Positions 54,668 through 63,670 are shown, counted from the first letter of the stretch. The stretch: 64,000 bases of DNA from Parafrankia sp. EUN1f (GCF_000177675.1 NZ_ADGX01000010.1:1-64000), one strand, 5' to 3'. Made by a program: numbers and translations. The notes: generated by a model from the sequence alone, not told the origin.

Positions 54668-55748
54668 GGAAGACCTTCCCCACGGTGTCGGTGTCGGCGG
54701 TGTCGGCGAGGTTGACGAACCAGTCGATGCCGGCGGGGTAGGCCCACAGGTAGCTGCGTAGCTGGGGGTCATTGCCGCGGTCGGTGAGGATGTCGGCGAT
54801 CGTGCCCGTGGTCCAGAACGGGACGCGGGTGCGGGCGTGCTCGGCGCATGCGGCGGCGGAGTGGCCGGTGTTGACGGCCTGGTGTAGCTCGGCGCGGACG
54901 AGCTGGAGGTAGTGGTCCAGGCGGACGCGGGCGGCTACGGCGGAGTCGTCGGGGATGACGAACAACGGCATGGCCTGGGCGATGCCCTCCAACAGCACCT
55001 GGTACGGCACGTGGACCGACAGCAGGCGCGGCCACGGAACGTCGGTGCTCTCGGCGGTGCTGGTGTAGCTGGCACTCTGCAGCGCGTGGCCGAGGATCTC
55101 GTGTAGGGCGAACTGGCGTAGCCGGGTCTTGGTGAAGGCGGCGTTGCGAAGGTTGAACCGTAGCCGGACCTGGTGGCCGGTGCCGTCCAGCCAGTAGGCC
55201 CAGTAGGCGTCGACGTCGGCGGTCGTGATGTCCAGCGTGTACGGCGCATCCGTTTCGGCAACCGCGCGGACGGCCGGCTCCAACTCGTCCGCGGCGGCGC
55301 GGATCAGGTCCGGTGCGTCGGCGGTGTCGACGGGGCCTTCGGCGTCGCGGAGCTGGCGGTCCGTGTCCGGTCCCCAGGAGATCCCGAGGTCGGCCAGTGC
55401 CGCGCGGGCGCGCTCTCCCACGGCGGTGACGTACTCGTCGGGCCATCCGCCGGCGGGGCATCCCTGGGTGGCAATCAGGTAAGGGTCGAGCGGGGGCCGC
55501 TCGCCGAGCAAGGCGGCCAGGTAGGCCAGGTGCGCGCGGAGCTGCTCGGCGCACACCTGGTCGTCCTCGGCTTCGGCGCGTTCGTGCAGCCTGCTGAGCG
55601 TCTCGTAGACGTCCAGGCGGCTCGGGGCCGCGGTGACCGGCTCGTCGACGGGCGCACAGTCGAAGTCGATGACCGGGGCGGCGCCACGGGCTATTTCGTG
55701 GGCGTCCCAGGCGCGTAGGGCCTGCTCGATGGCGTCACGTAGACGCAT
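54552..55748 (-). CDS. HExxH zinc-peptidase-like protein
   Basis: 398 residues with a clear metallopeptidase helix FALHEILGHALQ (HEILGH ~213-218) and a downstream LLEGIAQAMPLF whose Glu (~251) could be the third zinc ligand, i.e. a gluzincin layout. The rest is helical and not assigned to a family I can name. The start overlaps the XRE stop by 14 bp, so the two are coupled. Pairing with an XRE regulator recalls ImmR/ImmA-type control, where a peptidase cleaves a repressor. That role is an inference. Confidence 0.7.
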   Translation of the reverse strand: MRLRDAIEQALRAWDAHEIARGAAPVIDFDCAPVDEPVTAAPSRLDVYETLSRLHERAEAEDDQVCAEQLRAHLAYLAALLGERPPLDPYLIATQGCPAGGWPDEYVTAVGERARAALADLGISWGPDTDRQLRDAEGPVDTADAPDLIRAAADELEPAVRAVAETDAPYTLDITTADVDAYWAYWLDGTGHQVRLRFNLRNAAFTKTRLRQFALHEILGHALQSASYTSTAESTDVPWPRLLSVHVPYQVLLEGIAQAMPLFVIPDDSAVAARVRLDHYLQLVRAELHQAVNTGHSAAACAEHARTRVPFWTTGTIADILTDRGNDPQLRSYLWAYPAGIDWFVNLADTADTDTVGKVFRATYTQPLTPHQLTGLWPTGPRIGGPGTPLRLRKPSLP

Positions 55749-56703
55749 GCGGGGTGTCCCACCGGAGCGTGACGAACTGGTTCGGGCGCAGGTTGCGGCG
55801 GGTCAACTCGATGACGATGCCGTTCTCGTCCCGGGCGATGGACAGGCTTTCGGTGGCGGTGATCTCCGATCCGTCCGGCCTGTCCTCGGTGGCGGAGCAC
55901 CGGGTCAGGGCTGTCACGCCCTGGTGGCGAAGCCGGATCGTGAACAGGCCGGTGGGGCGGACGATGGACTGCCGCCAGTAGTGGTCGTAGACGAACCGTC
56001 CGCCGGTGCTGCGGTAGCCGACCACCGCGGATTCCCCGGGCTGGATGGCGGGGAAGATCTGGCAGGCGAACCGGGCGGATAGCGCGGTGTCGTGGACGCG
56101 CTGGATGATGATGTTCCGGTCGGGCGACGGCAGGGCCTCGATGTCCAGCGGGCCGCGGGTTGTCTCGAACCACAGCTCGCGGTTCAGGCGGGTAAAGGCC
56201 GTGTCGGTGCCGTTGTAGATCTCGTGCCGATAGGTCAGGGTCGCCCATCCGTCGTCGGCCACGTCGATGTCGATGGTCACGCTGCGGTCCTCGACATCGC
56301 CGGCAGGCGCGGCGGGAACGGGCCCGGATGTGGGTCCGGCTGGCTGCCCGGGGATGACCGGCGTGGGTGACCCGGGGGCCGCTGCTTCGGCAACTGTCGC
56401 GGGGGCGGTGGCTTCCCATGGACGCGGGGCGAGACGGAAGTACGCCCCGGGGATGCGTAGGGCATCGGCGATGCGCTCGACCAGGTCAAGCGTGGTGATG
56501 CGGGTCTCTCCGGACATGACCCGGCTGACGCGGCTTTGGGTGAGGCCGCGGACGGGCGAGGAGACGCGGTCCTGGCTGGCTCCGTCGTACTTGCGCATGA
56601 GACGGAAGATCGTCCCGAAGTCCATGGCTTCGCAGGCGGCGCGGAAGTCGTCCCGGGCGAGGAGTTCGGGCGAGACGGTGTAGGGAGGGGCGGGCTGGGC
56701 CAT
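55735..56703 (-). CDS. XRE-like HTH regulator of the element
   Basis: 322 residues. The N-terminal ~95 residues form an HTH (FGTIFRLMRKYDGASQDRVS, then LTQSRVSRVMSGETRITTLD), a Pro/Ala linker follows, and a C-terminal beta-rich domain (~140-320: TIDIDVADDGWATLTYRHEI, then GYRSTGGRFVYDHYWRQS) may sense a ligand or protein. First gene of the coupled HExxH/GGCT operon. A decayed N-terminal paralogue with the same promoter lies at 31680-31811. Confidence 0.78.
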   Translation of the reverse strand: MAQPAPPYTVSPELLARDDFRAACEAMDFGTIFRLMRKYDGASQDRVSSPVRGLTQSRVSRVMSGETRITTLDLVERIADALRIPGAYFRLAPRPWEATAPATVAEAAAPGSPTPVIPGQPAGPTSGPVPAAPAGDVEDRSVTIDIDVADDGWATLTYRHEIYNGTDTAFTRLNRELWFETTRGPLDIEALPSPDRNIIIQRVHDTALSARFACQIFPAIQPGESAVVGYRSTGGRFVYDHYWRQSIVRPTGLFTIRLRHQGVTALTRCSATEDRPDGSEITATESLSIARDENGIVIELTRRNLRPNQFVTLRWDTPHAST

Positions 56704-56819
56704 CCGCCATCTCCTCCGGGTCCGGGCCGACTACCAGGGTCAGCGGGTGGTCATGTCGCTACGCAGAGACTAACCCGGCCATGCGACGTTGGTATGGCCA
56801 GTTCGCCGTAGTTGTGAGG
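56701..56819. promoter_or_regulatory. promoter/operator module of the XRE operon
   Basis: This segment contains the inverted repeat GGCCAT (56777-56782) / ATGGCC (56794-56799) and the core GTCGCTACGCAGAGACTA, and aligns with 31809-31929. The remaining 56820-57044 up to the divergent gene shows no further gene. Confidence 0.65.
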
Positions 56820-57044
56820 ATCAGGCGCTCGGCTGGCGCTCGCCAACCGCTCGCTGAACGGAACCCCACCGGCTCGTCCATGCACACCGTGCATTGCCAA
56901 CTTGACGTTTCGTGACACATCCGGGTAGCGGGAGGCTGATCGGCAAGCCACCCCGTTCCGCGCCTGAGACGGGCGTCCTCCGCGGGGCGGGGTGGCGTCC
57001 AGAGCGGCAGACAGCGTGAACGGACGAACTGGGGGTGCGGCGGC

Positions 57045-57524
57045 GTGGCCGATGAGGTGCGGGAAAGTCGGGACAGCGTGCGGCGGACCCCCGGGTTTGC
57101 GATGCGCTGGGCCCACGGTTCGGCCGATGTGGACGGCGACCCCGGGGTGGGGCTGCTGCCCTGGGGTGACGATGCCTGGGCGCTGGTGGTGCCGTCGGGC
57201 TCGTCGGCGTCGGCGCTGGCGGACGCGATGGTCGGGATGCCGGACGGGCTGCGGTTCGTGGAGGCGTTCGGCGATGTGGACGTGGTCCTCGTGTACGCGG
57301 CGGCGGGAGTGCGGGTGTCGCGGCGGGAAGCTCCGCGGTCGCTGCTTCGGCAGATGCTCGGGGGCGACCCTGCCGCGGTGGGGAACGATGACGGCCGGTG
57401 GCTGACGTCCGGCGAGGACGACACCGATGAGACGGCCCCGTCGGAGCTGCTGGTGGACGTGCTGCGTCGTCACGCGATCCGCCGTCGGACCCGGCCCGTG
57501 TGGACACCGCCGTCGTTGAGCTGA
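57045..57524 (+). CDS. element-encoded protein, paralogous to 63118 product
   Basis: 159 residues from GTG. The core LRFVEAFGDVDVVLVYAAAG matches FFTEHFGDVDAVLIFRQVPG in the small protein at 63118, so both belong to one small-domain family. A Trp-rich N-terminal part (WGDDAWALVVPSG) and a basic C-terminal tail follow the same order in both. Family otherwise not recognised. Expressed divergently from the XRE/HExxH operon. Confidence 0.65.
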   Translation: MADEVRESRDSVRRTPGFAMRWAHGSADVDGDPGVGLLPWGDDAWALVVPSGSSASALADAMVGMPDGLRFVEAFGDVDVVLVYAAAGVRVSRREAPRSLLRQMLGGDPAAVGNDDGRWLTSGEDDTDETAPSELLVDVLRRHAIRRRTRPVWTPPSLS

Positions 57525-57548
57525 CCGCACTGCTAATGCGGTAGGGGG

Positions 57549-57580
57549 TGGGCCGGATCTCGTCGGGGGGATCCGGCCCA
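57549..57580. terminator. stem-loop between convergent genes
   Basis: TGGGCCGGATC (57549-57559) and GATCCGGCCCA (57570-57580) form a perfect 11-bp stem with a 10-nt loop between the genes ending at 57524 and 57584. Confidence 0.75.
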
Positions 57581-57583
57581 CTG

Positions 57584-58054
57584 TCATGTCCGGCTGGTTC
57601 CGTCGTGGCGTCGGGACGAGTCGGGCTTGCTGTCGGGCGGTGCCGAGTCGTGGGCCGCGCTGACGGCGTGTTCGACAGCGGCGAGCCTGGTCAGGATCTC
57701 GGTCAGACGGTCCTCGACGCGGGTCAGGACGGTGAGGATCTCCCGTCCGGTGGGCTCGGCCGGCTCCGGGTCGGCGGCCGATCCGGTAGCGAGTAGCACC
57801 TGAATCAGATGATCGTCGGGCCACTCCAGGGCGCGGGCGATCGACGCGAGGGTCTTGTTCTGCACCCGGCGGCCGGCGCCGTGCTGCAGCTCGCGCAACG
57901 TCGACACGGACACCCCGGAGAGGCGGGCAAGGTCCTGCTGGCCGATGCGGCGCCGTGCCATCCGCTCGTTGAGCGCCACGGCAACGGCGGTCCAGTCCTC
58001 ATCATCAACGGGGCCTCTGGTCCGGTACACCGGCGCGGTTTTCCGGTCAGCCAT
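57584..58054 (-). CDS. XRE-family HTH repressor with C-terminal coiled coil
   Basis: 156 residues. The HTH spans ~25-80 (RRIGQQDLARLSGVSVSTLR, then LASIARALEWPDDHLIQVLL), followed by a predicted coiled coil (LTRVEDRLTEILTRLAAVEH). It is divergent from the Pra/Tra/Rep operon and probably plays the KorSA-like role of silencing transfer and replication genes. Confidence 0.78.
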   Translation of the reverse strand: MADRKTAPVYRTRGPVDDEDWTAVAVALNERMARRRIGQQDLARLSGVSVSTLRELQHGAGRRVQNKTLASIARALEWPDDHLIQVLLATGSAADPEPAEPTGREILTVLTRVEDRLTEILTRLAAVEHAVSAAHDSAPPDSKPDSSRRHDGTSRT

Positions 58055-58271
58055 GCGCGCATATTAGCGGCCTGCAAAGCAGGCGGAAACGCATACCCGG
58101 GCTTCATATCAACGTGGCATGGGCCATGCGGTCCCGCATGGCCGTCATACCACCGGTACATACAACGCTTGGTTGGCGTTTGATGCGCGCTTGCCGAGCG
58201 GTGGATCGTGTATCTCATCGGCCGGAACGACCGGTCGGAGATGACGGTCTGCGATGTGTGGAGGTGACGGG

Positions 58272-58682
58272 GTGGCGGTTCCTCGGCGTATTCCGGTGCG
58301 GTTTGAGGATGTGTTTCCGCACGGCGCGTACGTGCTCGGTGTGGAGGCGGCGAACGACTTCGACAAGGTGCGGGCGGGGGTGGCGGACCCGCAGCAGCGG
58401 GACAAGGAGACCGGCGCCCGGGTCTGGACGGTCCGCGTCCTGGACCCGGACCCGGCCGCCCGGCAGGCGGAGATGAAGGTGAAGATCCTCGGTGAGACGG
58501 CGCCGCTCGTGCCGGACGCGATGCCAGGGATGCCGTTCCGTCCGGTGCTGTTCGACGGCCTGTCGGTGCTGCCGTACGTGGACACCAACAGTTCCAAGCC
58601 CCGGCAGGCGTTCTCGCTGCGGGCGGTGTCCATGCGTCCGGTCGGTCCGGCTCGTCGGACGAACCCGGGGGTGGCGGCATGA
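58272..58682 (+). CDS. pra: Pra-like activator of replication, integration and excision
   Basis: 136 residues matching the AICE Pra family layout: PRRIPVRFEDVFPHGAYVLG, then DKETGARVWTVRVLDPDPAA, then MPGMPFRPVLFDGLSVLPYV. Pra activates the rep-xis-int genes of pSAM2-type elements. GTG 58272 is fixed by GGAGGT 7 nt upstream. First gene of the plus-strand operon, repressed presumably by the XRE at 57584. Confidence 0.8.
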   Translation: MAVPRRIPVRFEDVFPHGAYVLGVEAANDFDKVRAGVADPQQRDKETGARVWTVRVLDPDPAARQAEMKVKILGETAPLVPDAMPGMPFRPVLFDGLSVLPYVDTNSSKPRQAFSLRAVSMRPVGPARRTNPGVAA

Positions 58683-58972
58683 CGACCGGATCCGACCTCG
58701 ACGGGCCGCGCTCGTCGACGCACCTGGGGTTGCACGTGGGGGCGGACTGGTCGGTCCGCTGCCACAGCTACCCGGACAGCGCGCCGATCCTCGCGGTGAA
58801 CCTCGGCCGTACGACGCTGTCCGTCTCTGCGGCGGGTAGCGCGGTGACATCGGATCAGGTGGATTTCGCCTACGCGCTGCTCGCCGCGGTGAACGATTAC
58901 CTGATCGAATGCGAACAGCTCCGGTTCGCCGCGCTGGAAGCGGTCGAATCCGCGGAGTACCGCGCCGCATAG
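58679..58972 (+). CDS. hypothetical AICE-core protein
   Basis: 97 residues overlapping the Pra stop by 4 nt (ATGA). ADWSVRCHSYPDSAPILAVN and VDFAYALLAAVNDYLIECEQ suggest a small mixed fold. Proteins of this size and place recur in AICEs, but I know no function. Confidence 0.65.
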   Translation: MTTGSDLDGPRSSTHLGLHVGADWSVRCHSYPDSAPILAVNLGRTTLSVSAAGSAVTSDQVDFAYALLAAVNDYLIECEQLRFAALEAVESAEYRAA

Positions 58973-59109
58973 CGGCCCCTCCGGCTGGCTCCTTCGGGGA
59001 AGCGGCCCGGACTCTGGATACTGACTGACTCCCAATCCGGGCCGCTCCTCCTTTCTCTAATTCCCTCCTTCCTCTGGTTTCGTGCGCTCTGAAACGGGTG
59101 GTGTTTGGC

Positions 59110-60771
59110 ATGTCCAGGATCAACGGCGACCGGCGGTTGCCGCGTATTCCGTCCCGGCCGGATCGGGTGCGGGTACCGCTGTGGATGCTGCTCGTGGCGG
59201 TGGCCGGTAAGGGGCTGGTGCTCGGGGTGCGCTGGTGCTGGCGGCACCGGGTCGCTGTGCCCCTGGTGCTGGTGCTCGCGGTGTTCACCCACCGGGCCGG
59301 GCCGCTGCGCCTGGTGGCGCTGCTCGCCGCGCTGACCCTGGTCGCGGTGGGCTGGTCGCAGGTGCACCCGCGGTCGTTCGGCTGGCTGTCGCGGCGGGTC
59401 CGGGCCCGGGTCCGGTTGGCGTTCGTGTACCGGCGGCGGTGGGTGCCGGCGATGGTGCACACCAGTCTGGCCATCCGCATGCCGGCCTCGAACGGCGACC
59501 AGGTGACGTTCGACGAGTACTTCCCACGGATCCGTTCAATCCGTTCCACCCGGGCGGTGGACACGCTGCGGGTGGAACTCCTTCCCGGGCAGACCCCGGA
59601 GCAGTGGGCGGATCAGGCCGAAGCACTACGGCACGTGTTCCGGGCCCGGCGCTGCCAGGTGCAGGCGGAGGAGCACCGGTACATCCGGGTGCACTTCCAC
59701 TACCGCGACACCCTGACCGGCCAGATCCGACCGATCCGCCTCGACAACCCCGGCCCGGTCATCGACCACGAAACCGGTGACCAGACCGGCGGCGACCCCT
59801 CCAACGGCGGCCCTGCGGCGGCCTCGATCGTCGCGGGCCTCTCGGCGATTCCGATCGGCCGCTGTGAGGACGGATCTCCCTGGACCCTGCCGGTCCGGGG
59901 GACTCATCTGCTCGTCGCGGGTGCCACCGGGGCGGGGAAGGGGTCGGTGCTGTGGTCGATCATCCGCGGTCTCGGTCCGGCGGTACGGGCGGGGCTGGCC
60001 GAGCTGTGGGTGTGTGACCCGAAAGGCGGTATGGAGCTGGCGTTCGGGGAACCGCTGTTCACCCGCTTCGCGACCCGCACGGAGGAGATCGCGGATCTCC
60101 TCGACGACGCCGTGGCGGTCATGCAGAAACGGACGGGCCGGCTGCGGGGCCGGACCCGGCTGCACACCCCCACGACCGGTGAGCCGCTGATCGTCCTCGT
60201 CGTTGATGAGATCGCGTCGCTGACGGCGTATGTGACCGACCGGGACGTCAAGAAGCGGATCGGGGCAGCGCTGCCGCTGCTGCTGTCCCAGGGACGCGCC
60301 CCGGGCGTGGTGGTCCTGGCGGCGGTGCAGGACCCGCGTAAGGAGGTGCTGCCGTTCCGGGACCTGTTCCCGGTCCGGGTCGCACTGCGGATGACCGAAC
60401 CGGAACAAGCTGACCTCGTGCTCGGCTCGGGCGCCCGGGACCGCGGCGCGCGGGCGGATGAGATCCCGGTGTCCCTTCCCGGGGTGGGCTACGTGTTGGC
60501 GGAAGGTCAGCCGGAACCGGTCCGGGTCCGCGCGTCGTTCATCGACGACACGGAGATCAGCCGCACCGTGCTGGCCTACCGGCCGACCCCGGCCCTCGGC
60601 GCGGGTTGGACACCCGACCTGAGCGCCTACCTTGACGACCTTCCCGTGGTCGACCTTCCCGGCGTCGCCGGCGACAGCGGCTCCGCGGGGTGGACGCCGG
60701 ACCTCCGGGAGTTCCCGGGGCCCGACGGCCCGGAAACGAACGGGTTTCCCGGCTGGGGGGAGGTTGCTTGA
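59110..60771 (+). CDS. FtsK/SpoIIIE-type conjugal DNA translocase (TraSA/TraB-like)
   Basis: 553 residues. Two N-terminal membrane segments (~residues 25-85), a linker, then an FtsK-like ATPase: Walker A GATGAGKG (~271-278), LWVCDPKGGMELAFG, Walker B LIVLVVDEIASL (~359-370) and LSQGRAPGVVVLAAVQDP. Such single hexameric pumps move double-stranded DNA between mycelia. Stop overlaps the Rep start. Confidence 0.88.
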   Translation: MSRINGDRRLPRIPSRPDRVRVPLWMLLVAVAGKGLVLGVRWCWRHRVAVPLVLVLAVFTHRAGPLRLVALLAALTLVAVGWSQVHPRSFGWLSRRVRARVRLAFVYRRRWVPAMVHTSLAIRMPASNGDQVTFDEYFPRIRSIRSTRAVDTLRVELLPGQTPEQWADQAEALRHVFRARRCQVQAEEHRYIRVHFHYRDTLTGQIRPIRLDNPGPVIDHETGDQTGGDPSNGGPAAASIVAGLSAIPIGRCEDGSPWTLPVRGTHLLVAGATGAGKGSVLWSIIRGLGPAVRAGLAELWVCDPKGGMELAFGEPLFTRFATRTEEIADLLDDAVAVMQKRTGRLRGRTRLHTPTTGEPLIVLVVDEIASLTAYVTDRDVKKRIGAALPLLLSQGRAPGVVVLAAVQDPRKEVLPFRDLFPVRVALRMTEPEQADLVLGSGARDRGARADEIPVSLPGVGYVLAEGQPEPVRVRASFIDDTEISRTVLAYRPTPALGAGWTPDLSAYLDDLPVVDLPGVAGDSGSAGWTPDLREFPGPDGPETNGFPGWGEVA

Positions 60772-62522
60772 CCAACCCCACGACCCCCGACGCACCTTCG
60801 TCCCCTCACCGTCCCGACGCGGCTCCTTCCCCTGGCTGTGACGACCGTGACGATCGACCTGCCCGGCCCGGCTCCCGGGAAGCACGGATGCGCATGCCGC
60901 TGGCCCGGCAGGTCGTGGAAGCGGTCGCCATGGAGAACGGCGTGTGCGTGCGGCCGATGGCGATGCGGCGGACGAACCTCGACACCGGCGAGACGGAGAT
61001 CGTGCCGGTGCCCTGCGGGGCGACGCTGGCCAGCAAGTGCCCGACCTGTGCGGAGCGGGCGCGGCGGCTGCGGATGGCGCAGTGCAAGGCAGGCTGGCAC
61101 CTGGAAGACGAACCGGTACCGGACCCGGACCCGCCGTCGGAGGACGCGAAGGTCCTTGCCGGCTTCCGGGCGGACCTCGAAGCACTGCGGCGGGACGCGG
61201 AACGGGACAGCGACCCGGCCGGCGTGGCCGAACTCGACGAACTTATCGGCCAGGTCGACGACGAACTCAACGCCCTGGGCGTGCGCGGCAAGGCTGCCCC
61301 GGACAACCGGGACCGGCCTCGCCGTGCCCGCTCGACCCGGCGACGCCAGGACGCCCCCGACCTGCCCCGGCTCCCGGTGGACAAGCGGACGATCGGCCGG
61401 ACCTACGAAGCCCCGGACGGCACGACCTGGCGGCCGTCCATGTTCCTGACGCTCACCTGCGACACCTACGGGCGGGTACGCAGCGACGGCACGCCAGTGG
61501 ATCCGGGCTCGTACGACTACCGGCGGGCGGCCCGCGACGCGATCCACTTCCCGAAGCTCATCGACCGGTTCTGGCAGAACCTGCGACGGTGCGTCGGGTG
61601 GGATGTGCAGTACTTCGCCGCGCTCGAACCGCAACGGCGGCTTGCTCCCCACCTGCACGCGGCGATCCGGGGCACGGTCCCGCGGATGGTGCTTCGCCAG
61701 GTGGCGGCGGCGACGTACCACCAGGTGTGGTGGCCACCGTGCGACCGACCGATCTATCCGGATACGGCGTTGCCGGCCTGGGACACGGACAGCGGGGCCT
61801 ACCTCGACCCGACCACCGGAGAGGCGCTGCCCACCTGGGATGAGGCACTCGACGCGATCGGCGAGGAGGACGAACCCGCGCACGTCGCCCGGTTCGGCCC
61901 GCAACTACGCGTGGACGGCGTCACCGCGAACTCGGCCCATACCGGCCGGATGATCGGCTACCTGACGAAGTACCTGACCAAAAGCCTCGACACCTGCCAC
62001 GACACCGACAGCGACGCCCACCGACGCCACGTCGAACGGCTCGCGGACGCGCTGCGGCACGAACCGTGCTCGCCTGGCTGCGCGAACTGGCTGCGCTACG
62101 GCGTCCAGCCACGCAACCCGAAACCCGGCCTCGTCCCGGGCCGCTGTCGGGGGAAGGCACACCGGCGGGAGACGCTCGGGTTCGGCGGCCGGCGGGTGCT
62201 CGTCTCGCGTCGCTGGTCCGGCAAGACGCTGGCCGACCATCGGGCCGACCGGATCGCCTGGGTCCGCCAGCAACTCGAAGCACTCGGCCACACCGCCACC
62301 GGTACCGGCCCGGCGGCTGCGCCTGGTCCTGGGGCGGACTCGTCCCGGACGGTCTGCACCCTGCTGCGACCCGGTGACCCGGCCGCACCTCGACGGGAAC
62401 ACCTGCTCCTGCAAGCCGTCGCGCAACGCCGAGCCTGGCGGGCCCAACTCGACACGGCGAACGCTGCGGCACCCGGCCGGCATCCGGCAACCGGACCACC
62501 GGGCGCGCCCATCGCTGCCTGA
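60768..62522 (+). CDS. repSA: rolling-circle replication initiator RepSA-like
   Basis: 584 residues with a CPTC Cys pair (~90), MFLTLTCDTYG (~225), the metal-binding HUH PHLHAAIRG (~295) and a tyrosine motif TGRMIGYLTKYLTKS (~398), as in RepSA of pSAM2. TTG 60768 overlaps the translocase stop (TTGA) with GGGGGGAGG just upstream. It nicks the element's origin after excision. Confidence 0.88.
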   Translation: MTNPTTPDAPSSPHRPDAAPSPGCDDRDDRPARPGSREARMRMPLARQVVEAVAMENGVCVRPMAMRRTNLDTGETEIVPVPCGATLASKCPTCAERARRLRMAQCKAGWHLEDEPVPDPDPPSEDAKVLAGFRADLEALRRDAERDSDPAGVAELDELIGQVDDELNALGVRGKAAPDNRDRPRRARSTRRRQDAPDLPRLPVDKRTIGRTYEAPDGTTWRPSMFLTLTCDTYGRVRSDGTPVDPGSYDYRRAARDAIHFPKLIDRFWQNLRRCVGWDVQYFAALEPQRRLAPHLHAAIRGTVPRMVLRQVAAATYHQVWWPPCDRPIYPDTALPAWDTDSGAYLDPTTGEALPTWDEALDAIGEEDEPAHVARFGPQLRVDGVTANSAHTGRMIGYLTKYLTKSLDTCHDTDSDAHRRHVERLADALRHEPCSPGCANWLRYGVQPRNPKPGLVPGRCRGKAHRRETLGFGGRRVLVSRRWSGKTLADHRADRIAWVRQQLEALGHTATGTGPAAAPGPGADSSRTVCTLLRPGDPAAPRREHLLLQAVAQRRAWRAQLDTANAAAPGRHPATGPPGAPIAA

Positions 62523-62526
62523 GCCC

Positions 62527-62742
62527 ATGACCCGACTCGTCCGGAAGGTACCCGTGACCAAGCTTCTCCTGACCGTCGACGAAGCCGCGGAAGTGCTCGG
62601 CGTCAGCCGGGCGAAGCTGTATCAGCTCATGAAGGCGGGGGCGTTCGCGTCGGTGTCGATCGGCCGGCTGCGGCGGATCCCGGCCGATGAGCTGAGCGCC
62701 TACGTCGACCGGCTGCGGGGCGGATCGGCGCTGGCCGCGTGA
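62527..62742 (+). CDS. xis: excisionase (Xis), HTH_17
   Basis: 71 residues with a winged-helix excisionase fold: LTVDEAAEVLGVSRAKLYQL, then VSIGRLRRIPADELSAYVDR. It directs Int toward excision. ATG 62527 follows the Rep stop by 4 bp; GTG 62554 is an alternative start. Confidence 0.87.
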   Translation: MTRLVRKVPVTKLLLTVDEAAEVLGVSRAKLYQLMKAGAFASVSIGRLRRIPADELSAYVDRLRGGSALAA

Positions 62743-62775
62743 TCGTCGATGGCTCCGCCGTCGTGGGCTGACCGG

Positions 62776-62970
62776 TCAGGATCTGGCCGGCGGTCGGTGC
62801 TTGCTGATCCACCGTTCGATGTCCTCGGCGAGCCAGACCTTTCCGGCCTTGATCTCGTCGAGCGGCTCCGGGAAGGACGGGTCGGTGGTGGCGATCTGGT
62901 GCACGCGGACGCGACTCACGCCGAGGCGCTCGGCGATCTCGGCCGTGCCCATGAGCTGTGTCCGTCCCAC
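62776..62970 (-). CDS. small HTH DNA-binding protein (AlpA/MerR-like fold)
   Basis: 64 residues: TAEIAERLGVSRVRVHQIAT, then FPEPLDEIKAGKVWLAEDIE, a winged-helix regulator. It is convergent with xis and divergent from the small protein at 63118, with two ACTTAGC-type palindromes in front. Probably autoregulated and a switch for int expression. Confidence 0.8.
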   Translation of the reverse strand: MGRTQLMGTAEIAERLGVSRVRVHQIATTDPSFPEPLDEIKAGKVWLAEDIERWISKHRPPARS

Positions 62971-62981
62971 GGCGGAAGAGT

Positions 62982-63039
62982 ACTTGACATGTGCTAAGTC
63001 CGGGCCGCATCATCGGACACAACTTAGCGACTGCTAAGT
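62982..63039. promoter_or_regulatory. two related palindromic operators
   Basis: ACTTAGC-GACT-GCTAAGT (63022-63039) is a perfect palindrome. ACTTGACATGTGCTAAGT (62982-62999) is a related imperfect copy, 40 bp away. Both lie between divergent promoters and the left one overlaps the HTH gene's start region. Confidence 0.7.
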
Positions 63040-63117
63040 GAAGGCGGTCCCGGCGGGTGCTGCGAACACCCAACCGGGACCTTGATCCCAATCCTGCGTA
63101 CACAGGAGTTGAGACCC

Positions 63118-63420
63118 ATGCCCATTTTCTCGTCCGACGGTTTCGGCGCGTGGCGGACCCCCGGTGACGGCGAGTCCCCGCTGATCGCGGCCCGCACCCT
63201 CGACACCGGCACGCATGAGCTGACGATCCGTCCCGGCGCCGATGTCGGCGACCTGATGGCGATCCTCAGCACGCTGCCGTCCGATGCGTTCTTCACCGAG
63301 CACTTCGGCGACGTCGACGCGGTGCTCATCTTCCGGCAGGTACCCGGAGAGGACGCACCGGCCTGGCGGACGGTGAAGTTGTCCGGCGGCCCGGGAGCAG
63401 TCAGCATCACCCGCGCGTAG
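63118..63420 (+). CDS. small element-encoded protein, paralogous to 57045 product
   Basis: 100 residues from ATG 63118 (AGGAG at 63103). FFTEHFGDVDAVLIFRQVPG matches the core of the 57045 protein. The N-terminal part (SSDGFGAWRTPGDGESPLIA) and following strands suggest a small beta domain. Function unknown. Confidence 0.7.
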   Translation: MPIFSSDGFGAWRTPGDGESPLIAARTLDTGTHELTIRPGADVGDLMAILSTLPSDAFFTEHFGDVDAVLIFRQVPGEDAPAWRTVKLSGGPGAVSITRA

Positions 63421-63496
63421 CGGCAGCCACACCTGCCCTACCCCCATTTTTCTTTCGTTCTCTGGGGGCATCTGAAGCTGTCGAGGTGTCGGACGT

Positions 63497-63546
63497 GTCC
63501 AGGGTCGGCCGCAGGCCGATCGCGTAGCGACGCGAAGCGCCCTGGA
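63497..63546. other. structured intergenic region
   Basis: GTCCAGGG (63497-63504) pairs with CCCTGGAC (63539-63546), enclosing a CGGCC-GCA-GGCCG-type hairpin and a GCG/CGC stem. The 250-bp gap 63421-63670 has no gene; the structure could be a terminator, small RNA or single-strand origin. Confidence 0.35.
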
Positions 63547-63670
63547 CGCGGCCGGCGCCTCGGCAGACCATCCCCAGGCCAGAGAACGGAAACCCCACCG
63601 CACCGGGCGACATCACCCGCGGCCCGGGTTCCTCTTCCCGTTCTTTTCTCGGCAAGGAGCTGTCTTCGTC

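Noticed and set aside
63421-63670. Intergenic hairpins as the RepSA origin
   Set aside because: Secondary structure is present, but no recognisable nick site or iterons, so an origin call is not supportable.
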